This document shows positions 10,588-20,600 of a stretch of DNA of 64,000 nucleotides, piece after piece. The notes beneath the pieces are model-generated. The model did no database searches, was not told the origin of the DNA, and saw only the letters and a list, made by a program, of their open reading frames with translations. Within the stretch, counting starts at the first letter, position 1. The number at the start of each line of letters is the position of its first letter. The DNA comes from Oscillospiraceae bacterium (GTDB lineage Bacteria > Bacillota > Clostridia > Oscillospirales > Ruminococcaceae). Location: assembly GCA_015067175.1 (NCBI GenBank), contig SVMX01000001.1, forward strand, positions 310,001 through 374,000, written 5' to 3'. A program made the translations under genes and the position numbers.

Positions 10588-11046
10588 ATGACCTACACGG
10601 GAAAATGGAAGCTTCATTCGGTAATGACCTTCGATGACAACGATATGCCCGTTTATCTCACTCCCGAGGAGTATCTCAAGGCTCCGATGCCTTACGTTGA
10701 CGAAAGCGACGAAGAGGCAGTGGCAGATGAGCTGAAAGAGCGCAAAAAGCTTATCGGTATGTCAATCAAGATCTGCGACGACGGCAAGCTTTATATGCTG
10801 TCACCTCTACCTGAGGGCGTTTCGCAGGCAGAGATCGACAAGGCAGTTTCGGCAGGCGTAATCAAGCTTGTTGACGGAGAGATAGCAGACGAGCCTAAGG
10901 CTTGGGAGCTTCGCGACGGAGAGCTGTGGTTCGACACCGAGATCGAGGGCGAGATCTATGGTGAAAAGTCCGACAGTTGGGTAAGACCCATTGACGAAAA
11001 CGGCTTTTTTAATTTTATGAATTTCAGATTTATCAAGGAGGACTAA
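10588..11046 (+). CDS. Hypothetical protein
   Basis: Start at MTYTGKWKLHS with AAAGGAG RBS 5' of 10588; no family recognised. Confidence 0.75.
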   Translation: MTYTGKWKLHSVMTFDDNDMPVYLTPEEYLKAPMPYVDESDEEAVADELKERKKLIGMSIKICDDGKLYMLSPLPEGVSQAEIDKAVSAGVIKLVDGEIADEPKAWELRDGELWFDTEIEGEIYGEKSDSWVRPIDENGFFNFMNFRFIKED

Positions 11047-11049
11047 CAA

Positions 11050-11649
11050 ATGGGATTATTTGATTCGCTGATGAAATCAGCAAGCAACGCTGTAAAGAAC
11101 GAAACGGCAAAGGCAGCAAGCAATGCGGCTTCTTCGGTAGGAAAAGGCACAAACCGCACAGAAAGCTTTACTTTTTCCGCACTGCCCACTAATCTTGCGG
11201 AATTACAGGCGCTTCCCGAGGCTTCCCTCGACTCCGCGTTCAAGACAACTGCGCTTACTATCGCAGTGCTTTGCGCTTATGAAAAGAGCCCCGACGCCTG
11301 CATTGAAATGCTGAACTTCCTTAAAGGCCCCGCAGAAGTCAGTACATACGAAAAGGGCTTCATCAAGGAGCGCCTGAACGGCAAGTTCTACAAGACATTC
11401 TCTTTCTTCGAGGGCGCAACTCCCGAGAACGGCTACAAACCCACAACTCCTTATGTTATAAAGGTAAGCGAAAACCCCTATTCCTTTGACGAGGAGAACT
11501 GGGCAACACTTTATGTTACAAGCGGCGGTGCGGATAATCCCCGTCCCATTAAGCTCAGAAAGAAGCCGTCCACAGGTCAGTGGTTCTTGAACGATATTCA
11601 GTGCCTTGCTGATATTCGTGTGCCCGTTGCAGACGATCCCTGGGCTTAA
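11050..11649 (+). CDS. Hypothetical protein (DUF6935-like)
   Basis: 199 aa, AGGAGG RBS; MGLFDSLMKSASNAVKNE start, soluble; family assignment from memory. Confidence 0.7.
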   Translation: MGLFDSLMKSASNAVKNETAKAASNAASSVGKGTNRTESFTFSALPTNLAELQALPEASLDSAFKTTALTIAVLCAYEKSPDACIEMLNFLKGPAEVSTYEKGFIKERLNGKFYKTFSFFEGATPENGYKPTTPYVIKVSENPYSFDEENWATLYVTSGGADNPRPIKLRKKPSTGQWFLNDIQCLADIRVPVADDPWA

Positions 11650-11674
11650 TGCTGTGAAATAAGATATAGAAAAA

Positions 11675-11703
11675 TTGCCCGCAGGTAGTGTTCCTGTGGG
11701 CAA
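11675..11703. terminator. Bidirectional terminator between convergent genes
   Basis: ttgcccgcagg...cctgtgggcaa stem-loop between 11649(+) and 11724(-). Confidence 0.6.
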
Positions 11704-11723
11704 AACTATTGCTAAATTTTCAT

Positions 11724-14162
11724 TTATTTTTTCATAGCCGAAAGCTGAGGTTCGCTGATACTTTTGGCTTTCTCACCTTTGTAAGCTTCTATAAAGTTAC
11801 AGATATTTCCCTTTGAACTGAACATACCGTCAGGCATATCCTTGTGAGCAAATAGGATATCCTTTGCAAACCTTATCACTCCGGGGTCGGAAGCGTAGTT
11901 CTCAAGAAGCTGTGCTTTAAGGGCTTCTGCGCGCTGTACAGTTTTCGTGTGGTCACGCTGACCCGCATTCTCGCCGTAGCTCGTAGCAATTTCGCGCTGC
12001 TTTGCGATACAGAAAGCCAGTTTTTCGCAAAGGCTTTCGGGGTTTGCCGTTATCGGCGCAGACATCTCGGGATCCGACAGCGTATCTACAAGCTTCACCA
12101 TATCCTTGTCATAGTATTTGTCAATGGTGCTCTGTATCTGCTTCTTCACTTCATTGAAAACAGGATCGTCCTTGGCAAGACCGCCGTTTAGCGTATTTTG
12201 TATCGTAGTTACCATCTTGTCGAAAATAACTATCTTCTTTGCGGAGTCCTTGAGCTCTTCAGCGTCATATGTGCTCATATCAAGATCGCGGATCTCCTTG
12301 CCGATCTTTTTAAGTCCCTCATCTACCTTGTACAGCAGTGTTTCGGCGCGGTATTTGCTTCTTAGAAGCGCGGTGTTGTACTCCTGCTGCATCTCGGGAT
12401 CCTTGAATTTCTCTGCAAGCTGTTCGTCAGTGAGATCCTCTCCTGCGATGCTTCTGAGCGTAGGCGGAGCAAGCGCCTCGTTCAGCTCTACCGCCGCTCT
12501 GTGTACTGCGTACTTGACGATCGGGGGCAGACCTCCTATTGACACAGGCGATACCACATCGGACAACTCAAGCTCGCCCTCGCCCGGAGTAACCAGTCCG
12601 ACAGCAACGGCAAGCGCCAGCTGAGTATCTAAACTGTCAATACGGCCAAGCATAGGCTGGTTTGGCTTTATGCCATCAGGATATTCTTCGGAAGGCTCAA
12701 CAAATTCATAGGAGCAAGATAAATTCTTATCGATCAGCGAATTGGTGACCTTATATCTGGGATCATTAGCCTCGAAAGGTTCTCTGCGCATGGTGTACCA
12801 GCGGGTACTTGTGTTCTCCTGAGCTATCTTAATGGAATTAAAGGTATCGGAATATCTGTTTTTCTCTGCTGCGCTTCTGATCTTTTCTATAGCTTCATCG
12901 TTGCTCATTGTAGCAAAGCTGATCTGCTCATTTATGATCTGCGCACGACTCTTTTTTACTATTTGGCTATTGACAGAAGCTTCGCTCATCTCCTTGCCGC
13001 TGAAAAGGTTCTTGAAAAATCGAATTATTCTGTCCCAAAGGCTCAAACGCGGTTCTTCTGCAACATTTTCTGCTGCTGCCTCAACAGCTTCGGGCGCTGC
13101 CTCAAGTTCTGCCGCGCGCACATTGGCTTTTATATCGATCGATGCTATCTTATCATCAGCAGTGGGAACAAGCGCATCGTTCTCGTTACGCTCCAGTATC
13201 TGCACATTCAGGCGCCTTCCGTTACTTGATTCAAGAAGTTTATCCATAAATAAAAAGCATCTCAGATCGTAGGTCAGGTCTTTTCTGCTGAAATACTTCT
13301 CACCGACAGAAACTCCGTCAACGAAAACGCTGTCTAGCAAACGGATACGGTCAGAGTCATTCTGCGCAAGCTCTCTGTACTTCTTCTCGCTGTAAATGCT
13401 TATAAACATATCCTCGACAGCGTCCATTGCCCATTGTCTCAAGCCATACTCGCCCGCGGTTGTAAGGGAGAGCTTTGCCATCTTATTATCCATGGTGAGA
13501 TTTTCAGTTTTGCTCATGTCTATATGCAGCGTTCCCTTATCAGCGATCTCTCTGTCGCCAAACTCGTCATAATACTCCACCGAACGATATGCGCTGTAGT
13601 CTGTGGAAGCATCTGTCTTTGACAGCCTGTTGAATGCTTCGTCAAAAACATATTGCTGTGCCGCGGAAATATCATCTGCTTCTGCAGAAGTTATACGCTC
13701 CAGCTCAGCCGTATAGATTTTTCCGCCAACAGCCGAATTCAGCACCGCCATAGAAACGTCAGCGCGGTTTGCTGCCGCGTCATACTTCTGACGATACTCG
13801 GTCTTAACCTGATTTATTGTCTCGATAAGTCCATTGGAAATAGTGATCGTCTGACCGTCTATCTTCTTATTATTGAGGTCAAGCGCGAGTGAATGCAGCA
13901 CATACAGCGCCTGCGCTTCGCTCATATCATCAAGATACTGCTCGCACATCTGTGTATAGCAGCCGAACATCTTACGATCATCATCGTTCAACATACCGTC
14001 AAGACTTGCCTTTTCGTGCTCCGCAAGCGCATTTACGGCACTGTCATATCGCGCATCGCCATCAGGGCTGAGCTGATTTATATATTCCTCAAGAGTGTCC
14101 TTGTTATCGACTAAATAACGATTTGCAAGAGACAAAAGCTGTTCATAATCATTTATAAGCAT
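11724..14162 (-). CDS. Hypothetical 812-aa helical protein with internal basic/aromatic motif
   Basis: Start reset to MLINDYEQLL (14162), preceded by an AAAGGAG-type RBS; contains LSLWDRIIRFFKNLFSGKEMS. Confidence 0.75.
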   Translation of the reverse strand: MLINDYEQLLSLANRYLVDNKDTLEEYINQLSPDGDARYDSAVNALAEHEKASLDGMLNDDDRKMFGCYTQMCEQYLDDMSEAQALYVLHSLALDLNNKKIDGQTITISNGLIETINQVKTEYRQKYDAAANRADVSMAVLNSAVGGKIYTAELERITSAEADDISAAQQYVFDEAFNRLSKTDASTDYSAYRSVEYYDEFGDREIADKGTLHIDMSKTENLTMDNKMAKLSLTTAGEYGLRQWAMDAVEDMFISIYSEKKYRELAQNDSDRIRLLDSVFVDGVSVGEKYFSRKDLTYDLRCFLFMDKLLESSNGRRLNVQILERNENDALVPTADDKIASIDIKANVRAAELEAAPEAVEAAAENVAEEPRLSLWDRIIRFFKNLFSGKEMSEASVNSQIVKKSRAQIINEQISFATMSNDEAIEKIRSAAEKNRYSDTFNSIKIAQENTSTRWYTMRREPFEANDPRYKVTNSLIDKNLSCSYEFVEPSEEYPDGIKPNQPMLGRIDSLDTQLALAVAVGLVTPGEGELELSDVVSPVSIGGLPPIVKYAVHRAAVELNEALAPPTLRSIAGEDLTDEQLAEKFKDPEMQQEYNTALLRSKYRAETLLYKVDEGLKKIGKEIRDLDMSTYDAEELKDSAKKIVIFDKMVTTIQNTLNGGLAKDDPVFNEVKKQIQSTIDKYYDKDMVKLVDTLSDPEMSAPITANPESLCEKLAFCIAKQREIATSYGENAGQRDHTKTVQRAEALKAQLLENYASDPGVIRFAKDILFAHKDMPDGMFSSKGNICNFIEAYKGEKAKSISEPQLSAMKK

Positions 14163-14260
14163 ATCACTTTCTCCTTTGTTGTTATAAGGTTTCGATAGTT
14201 TATACGCCGACACAGCGATTTTGTAACATTGCGATGTTTGATACAATTGCAGACAAATCA

Positions 14261-15103
14261 TTATCCCTTTGAAACAACGGCTGCACCGACTATCATAACA
14301 ACAAATGCGATTGCAAATGCAAGTGATGGGATTTCTCCGAATAATATCAACGATATTATCGCACCTATAAACGGTGAAACAGCATAATATGCGCTTGTTT
14401 TCGCTGCGCCGAGATAGCGCTGTGCGTAAATGTAAAAGAAAATGCTAAGTCCGTATGCGACAAATCCCAGAAGAAGTGCGAATACAACAAAAATCAGATC
14501 AAATGTAAACTCATTTATGACTGCCGCAACTACAAGTGAGCCAACACCTGAACCAAACCCCTTTATTACAACTACCTCTAACGGATTTTTATATGAAAGA
14601 TTTCGTGTGCAATTATTTTCAAAGCCCCAGCACACGCAAGCAAGCAGTACAAACAGCGAGCCGATTGAGAATGAAAAGCCGGCGAAATCTTCAACCGACA
14701 ACAATACGCTTGCTGTTGTAACAAGAACGATTCCGAGCCACAGCCGTTTTGAGATCTTCTCTTTAAATATGCAAAGTGCTATGATACTTGTTGCGACAAT
14801 TTCAAAATTATTAAGAAGTGAAGCGTTTGCGGCACTTGTCATTGTCAGCCCAATCATAAGAAAGATCGGCGCAGCGATATCAAGCACGACCATTCCCACA
14901 GTATATGGAAGCTCCTTTTTTGTAAGCGGCTTTTCCTTATCCGCAAAACCGGTTTTCCTTTGAATTATACCTACAATAAGCATTCCGATACCTGCTCCGA
15001 GATAAAGCAGTGCCGCAAGCATTGTTGGAGAAAGCTTTTCAAGCAAAAGTTTTGAAAAAGGAGAATTTATTGCATAAAGCGCAGCGGCAAGAATGATATG
15101 CAT
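14261..15103 (-). CDS. EamA/DMT family transporter, N-terminus possibly clipped by the adjacent IS remnant
   Basis: Ten TM-like segments; usable homology begins at HIILAAALYAINSPFSKLLLEKLSPT, right at the IS-like end. Confidence 0.75.
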   Translation of the reverse strand: MHIILAAALYAINSPFSKLLLEKLSPTMLAALLYLGAGIGMLIVGIIQRKTGFADKEKPLTKKELPYTVGMVVLDIAAPIFLMIGLTMTSAANASLLNNFEIVATSIIALCIFKEKISKRLWLGIVLVTTASVLLSVEDFAGFSFSIGSLFVLLACVCWGFENNCTRNLSYKNPLEVVVIKGFGSGVGSLVVAAVINEFTFDLIFVVFALLLGFVAYGLSIFFYIYAQRYLGAAKTSAYYAVSPFIGAIISLILFGEIPSLAFAIAFVVMIVGAAVVSKG

Positions 15104-15600
15104 CCCAAAAGTTAGACACTTTTGGAGGTGCATATTTTTTATGGGCAAAACAGGAAGAAAAAACAAAAGCTACTCGCCAGAATTTAAAATATCTGTTATA
15201 ATGGATATGCGAGAACACAAATTAGGATACAATGAAACAATCCGCAAATATTGGGATGATGGACTGGTAGGAAATCATTTTAGGCAAATTAAATTGTGGG
15301 AACGCATATTCTTGGAAGAAGGAGCCGAAGGTCTTATGAAAGAAAGACGAGGCAAATCATGTTCCGCTAGCGGAACAAGGAAAGGCAGACCACCAAAGCT
15401 GGATAAAAAGGTAGAGGAAGATCTGATTGCAGAAAACCAACGCTTGCGAATGGAAATAGAATACCTAAAAAAAACTGAGTGCCTTAGTTCTTGCGGAAGA
15501 GCGAAAGAACGGCAAAAAGCAGAAATAATCTCTGGATTAAGGCAAAAATATGGGAGTCAATAAAACAAATTCTATCCGATTGCGAACTCATTTAACATAG
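15100..15600 (+). mobile_element. IS3-family remnant (orfA region only, orfB absent)
   Basis: Terminal-like sequence tgcatcccaaaagttagacacttttggaggtgcat and orfA; no DDE integrase ORF follows. Confidence 0.6.
15141..15563 (+). pseudogene. IS3-type transposase OrfA, decayed C-terminus
   Basis: HTH protein (GRKNKSYSPEFKISVIMDMREHKLGYNETIRKYWD...LIAENQRLRMEIEYLKK); the frame changes after an A8 run, and the expected KLSALVLAEERKNGKKQK continuation is in another frame. Confidence 0.65.
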
Positions 15601-15697
15601 TTCTTGGTCATTTTGTGGTAAAGCGACCTGCCTTAAATAGGTCACTGCCCGAACGGGCAAGCGGCGATAAATGCAAGCCCAAAACCAAATAAGTATA

Positions 15698-15720
15698 AGG
15701 TGCGACACGGTGTCGCACCT
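15698..15720. repeat. Perfect palindrome aggtgcgacac-g-gtgtcgcacct
   Basis: 11-bp arms, 1-nt centre, just upstream of the DUF3849-like gene. Confidence 0.8.
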
Positions 15721-15741
15721 ATTTTATTGGAAGGAGAAAAT

Positions 15742-16506
15742 ATGATACCCTTATACAAAAAATCGTTGGAGGAGGCAGTTTCCTTTAACGAAAAGGATTT
15801 GTGGCTTGAAAGCCGCAAGGAATATATACGCTGCCGTAACTCTATCGACACAGCACTTGCAGAGTATTACAACGGCTTTGTGTTACCCTTACAGTGCGTT
15901 GAAGATAGCGTTAAGGAATTCGGCTATGACAGGACAATGTGGATCATTGCCTCAACCATACGACAGCGTATAGATGACGGACGAATTTCTGCTGAAAACA
16001 AAAGCTGGGCAAAGACGATTTGCCCGTTTTTTACTTACAGAGAATACGACATTGCTCTTTCCGCACATAGCGGTCTGATCGACGGTATGGCAGAGCAGGT
16101 GCGTGGTATGTATGCCAAACTCGGCTTGTATGCAGAGCAGCATATCCAATGTGCTTATGACGAGGATTTGGATTATGAAAGAAAAATACTCGTTGACGGA
16201 GCTGTCAAGATAGATGTTGAGCCTACAAAGGACAAGCTATCCATAACGCTTGAAACGGCAGGCTCCGATATATGGGCGGAGATCTTCGGAGTTACGGGTG
16301 ATCTTGAAAAGTATGTTACCGAAACACAGTATGCAATAGAAATGGCACTTGACGAGGCGGGTGTTACCGTAGCTGAACGCACACTTTCCCTCGACAATAT
16401 GGTGCAAGCTGCTCTGTTCGTATATTTTGAGGGATTTTTTGAGCTGCCTGTTGACAGCTCCGAGCTTGCGTCAGGCTCTAACGGAATACTGTCACAGTAT
16501 TTCTAG
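15742..16506 (+). CDS. DUF3849-like hypothetical protein
   Basis: 254 aa from MIPLYKKSLEEA with GGAAGGAG RBS; EYNGFVLP..DRTMWIIASTIRQRIDDGRISAENKSWAKTI pattern. Confidence 0.65.
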   Translation: MIPLYKKSLEEAVSFNEKDLWLESRKEYIRCRNSIDTALAEYYNGFVLPLQCVEDSVKEFGYDRTMWIIASTIRQRIDDGRISAENKSWAKTICPFFTYREYDIALSAHSGLIDGMAEQVRGMYAKLGLYAEQHIQCAYDEDLDYERKILVDGAVKIDVEPTKDKLSITLETAGSDIWAEIFGVTGDLEKYVTETQYAIEMALDEAGVTVAERTLSLDNMVQAALFVYFEGFFELPVDSSELASGSNGILSQYF

Positions 16507-16628
16507 TAATAAATAGATTATAATGATGTATGGTATCACATCCAAATACCCCAAAAACATTGACAACAGGTTGCAAAAGAAGTATAATCAATTATAGAAA
16601 ATTGCCATAATCGACGAAAGGAAATGCT

Positions 16629-16709
16629 ATGAAAAAAATAACATCGTTAATCGCATTAGCTATTATGTTAACCTTTTCAACATCGTGTGGTTTATCGGAT
16701 TTTGAGTAG
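16629..16709 (+). CDS. 26-aa lipoprotein signal-peptide ORF (stub or peptide precursor)
   Basis: MKKITSLIALAIMLTFSTSCGLSDFE*, lipobox-like FSTSC, upstream gaaagga RBS. Confidence 0.4.
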   Translation: MKKITSLIALAIMLTFSTSCGLSDFE

Positions 16710-16800
16710 GACAGAGAGGCTTGGACATTTCTACATAGCATCCAAGCTTCAAAATTTATCCATATCGATATTAAGAATTTGCTAGACTTTTTCGACAAGC

Positions 16801-16828
16801 AAAAACCACCACTGAAGTGGTGGTTTTG
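16801..16828. terminator. Bidirectional terminator at the end of the minus-strand CIS operon
   Basis: aaaaccaccact-ga-agtggtggtttt perfect 12-bp stem, A/T tails on both sides. Confidence 0.8.
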
Positions 16829-16840
16829 ATTTTATTCAGG

Positions 16841-17662
16841 TTATGTTGTATGCTGCGAGGTATTCTCATCCAGCATGACCGTTCCGATGTGGTCTATCGG
16901 ATTGTGCGTCTGTCCTGTTGAATCTTTCGAGCCTTTTATAAACATATTGTATATGACAATGATCGCCAGCACTATCACCGCAGCCGATATCGCTATCGTT
17001 ATGTAGCCCTTGCTGCGCTGATAGAACGACTTCAGCTTAGATATAGCATTGTTCTGCTGCAGCTTGCCCGTAAGCTGATCCATATCCAGATACACCTGCA
17101 TAAAATCAGAATACACGCCATTTTTCAGTTTTTCTATAACAATGCTGATATACGACAGCTTTTTAACATCATCTATCGTAAAATAGTCATTCATAAGATC
17201 ATAAAAAAGCTGCATCGGCGTTTTTTTCTCACCTGTCAATATCATGCAATTCGAGCGGAGCTCGTTTCGGTATACGCATACGTTCTCAGGCAGCAGTAGG
17301 CTTTTCAGGATAAAATCCGGAAACTCCGAATAGCTGATCAGAGAAAAGGTAAACGCTTTTATCATTTCAAGTTTCATCGAAAGCTCGGTATTTCCTCCCG
17401 AAAAGATATACTCAGGATTGTCACCATCATAATATCGGGTAACGATATAAAGATTGGAGCTTTCCGTAAAGCAGCAGATCCTGCCCTCCTCACTCAATCC
17501 GTTTATCTTCGGCAGCCATTCATTTATAAGTGAAATGCTTTTTACTTCATTCACAACAAACTGCTGCTTTGCATGATTGCGCGCTATATAGACGGTTATA
17601 TCCTCACTTTCGGATACTATACTCATTATGAGATATTTACCGTTATTGAGTGCAGATTTCAT
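16841..17662 (-). CDS. Single-TM protein with kinase-like N-terminal fold; CIS-operon accessory
   Basis: 273 aa; N-term resembles a kinase N-lobe (GKYLIMSIVSESEDITVYIARNHAKQQFVVNEVK), no HRD/DFG seen; TM ITIAISAAVIVLAIIVIYNMF near the C-term. Confidence 0.6.
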   Translation of the reverse strand: MKSALNNGKYLIMSIVSESEDITVYIARNHAKQQFVVNEVKSISLINEWLPKINGLSEEGRICCFTESSNLYIVTRYYDGDNPEYIFSGGNTELSMKLEMIKAFTFSLISYSEFPDFILKSLLLPENVCVYRNELRSNCMILTGEKKTPMQLFYDLMNDYFTIDDVKKLSYISIVIEKLKNGVYSDFMQVYLDMDQLTGKLQQNNAISKLKSFYQRSKGYITIAISAAVIVLAIIVIYNMFIKGSKDSTGQTHNPIDHIGTVMLDENTSQHTT

Positions 17663-17682
17663 TTGCTCACTCCTTTGTTGAT

Positions 17683-20600
17683 TTATTGTTTTATTTCATT
17701 GGTTATGGTTTTGGCCTCATTGTGAAGTCTGTTGATCATGGAAGCATACTCGCCGTCTTCAAATTCTTCACCCTTGGCCAATGTGCCGATAGAATTCTTC
17801 ACTCCTTCGGTTGAGGAATTTTCTTGATAAGGATCATAATCCACGGCGAAGGACTGTGGAGATATCTCATTGAGCTTGTACAATGTACTGATTGCTGTGC
17901 TGTTGGCTTCTGCCGCTTGAATGATGATATCCTCAAGCGCCCTGATATGATTCTGCCTTTCTTCGATATCAGAGCTGCTGGTATTCATTTTAGACACCAT
18001 ATCAAATGACAGAGCATCTATCAGTTCCTGACCTTTTTTCTCACTGGAAACATCTTTTGTAAAATTTTCGCCCAGCATTCGTCTTAACAGTTTGTCTTCA
18101 ACAAAATCCGTTTGGTTGCGTTTATCGGCCGCTACAAGTCTGTGGGTCAGCAATCTTGTATATCTGGCAGTGTTCTTTTCGCGGTTTTTGCTGATGAGCT
18201 GGTCGCTGATCTCCTTGTACTTGTCATAGGAAACACTTGTGGTATTTGCGGAAATAAAGTCCTCTATCACCTTCTTATAGCTATCGTTATAAGAGCTGCT
18301 GCCCATCTCGTTTACCATTGCTCTGAGGGGATTAAGATCGTATTTTGTCTTGCTGTTTTCAGGGGAATGAATACCCGACAGATCGATCGCTGCCTCATTA
18401 TGTCTGATGACCTTATTGTAATCAATAAGCTTATCACGTTGGTTGCTCATCGCCTTGCGTTTGTCCCTGAATTCGTTCGCACTGAGGCCGATACTTTCTA
18501 CTAGTTTCTGGGTATCCGTGTTATTGACGAACTGGAGCTTTATGACGTTAAGAGAAGTACTGATCGCTGACTGTGTTTCAACCAGCTTATTCTTCTTTTT
18601 CTTGTACTCATCAAGCTTAAGGACATATTTGCCGACCTTTTTACGTTGTTCAGCTATCTTGCTCTGGTTAGCTGATGCAGAGGCCTCATCATTCATCAGC
18701 TCCATTTCCTTGGCGCTTGCATTTTTTTCTTTTTCAGCATATTCGTTGATCTTCTTTTCAGCCTCAACTATCTGGTCGGTGATCTTGATATACTCCTCAT
18801 TTTTGAGCTTTATATCTTTCAGGGTGGCAGATGACTTTTCCATGAACATCTGATTGTTCAGACGGCTGTCTGAGATCACCTTTTTGCTTGAATTAACCGC
18901 AGTTTCATACAATGATTCAAGATGCTCTTTCTCATAGTTTATCGGACGATCATAGATAGATTTCAATGTTTTCCTGAGAACTACATAGTCATTCTGATAC
19001 TTGATAACATCGTCCTCACCCAAACGTCCTCCTTCCGAGCTGCCTGATTTTACATTAAGTCCCCACCTCTTACTGATGTATGCCATGACCTTGATCGGTT
19101 CAACATCATGCAGTGACGATATCATCGGCATCACATCTTTCGCCGACAGGGTATTTTTTTCTGCTTTCTTCTGGAGAAGGATGTCAATAGTAGCTGCCAT
19201 CCTGAGGTCAGCCTCTGACATATCATTGCCTGAATTCAACTTAGCAACACGCTCAAGTATAAGCGCTTTATTTTCTATATCGGCTCTGCTGCGATCCTGC
19301 TCTCTTTCCGCATCGATCGACTTCTTATCAATTGATGCAAGCCGTCTTATAGCATACTCGCTCAGTTCGCTTATGGCCGAAAGCTGACTCATGATATCGC
19401 CCTGCAGCTTGGAGGCGGTATATAATGCCTTTTCCGAGCCCCAGACATCAAAGCCGATCATTGCCTGATATTCCTTCATTTTATTATTCAGGCTTCGTGC
19501 TTTATCCAGTTGCTCTCCTGCTGAGCGGATATTGAGCACATCTTTGAGCTGTTCACCGAGATTGAAATCAAATACTCTGTCATCGTTGAGTCGCCATTTG
19601 CCATCAACGCCAAAGCCCGCACTACCCGACAGTGCTGCCGAGCAGAGATCGATATTGGCAATATCGGCACTGTAAAGCTGCTTATCCAGAACGAACAGCG
19701 CCTTGGCATTGACAAACGCCTTAAGATATGACTTCATTTTGAAATTGAGATCATAGCTGAAATCGGTCTTTTCCTTCATGATATCTGGTCTGCCGTTGAG
19801 CATCTGAATTCCGACATTTGCCTGAATACGGGAATCGGAAATCATTCCCGCAAGAGTGCCCTCGAGTCCCAGCACTAGCGAAGCAAGACCGGGCACACCT
19901 ATGGTGAGCTTTGCATTTGCGCCTACGCCTGCTATTGCTTTAAGTTCGGCAGCCGCATTACCCACTACTGACTTTTCGGTCGTATCGAGCTTCATATCAA
20001 GAGCGGCTGTTGCATTCATTGCCGCACCCGCAAACAACGAGCCACCGACGGATACTGCACCTGGGATGATAGGATAATCCGCACCCAGCTCAATAAGCCT
20101 CGGAACCTGCCAGTTTTTAGCGTCTGCAGGGAATTTATGATCGTTCGGGAGACTTATTGCATAATCAAGATGCAATATCTTATCCTGAACATTTATGATA
20201 GCCTCGCCCTTTTCGCCGAAAGGAATCTTATACTGCTTTATCTTGAACTGAATATCGTCAAAGTTGTACTGCAATCCATTCGTCTTGTCATATGTAGCGG
20301 TTGCCAGAGTTGCCGACATACCCTCTCTGATGGTGGAGCACATTCTCTCAAACAACGATCTGCCTTCCCCATCGCCATCATGACTGAAGCCTTCAAGAGC
20401 AATATCATTGAAGCGAAGTGTCTTGGCATCATTCTCGGTAAGCATCTCGCCGATCGACAATGTACCTACCTTATCGATTCCCAACGACACATTTTTCGCC
20501 GACACAAGCTCAGGCATAGTTTTGCTCCTGTCATAAGCGACTCTGATATCGCCGCCTGCATTCAAGACCTTGGTCGTAAAGCCGATATTACCGCTTGCTT

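Noticed and set aside
11043-11243. Small antisense ORFs around the 199-aa gene
   Set aside because: Overlap a well-formed operon CDS and lack RBS or homology.
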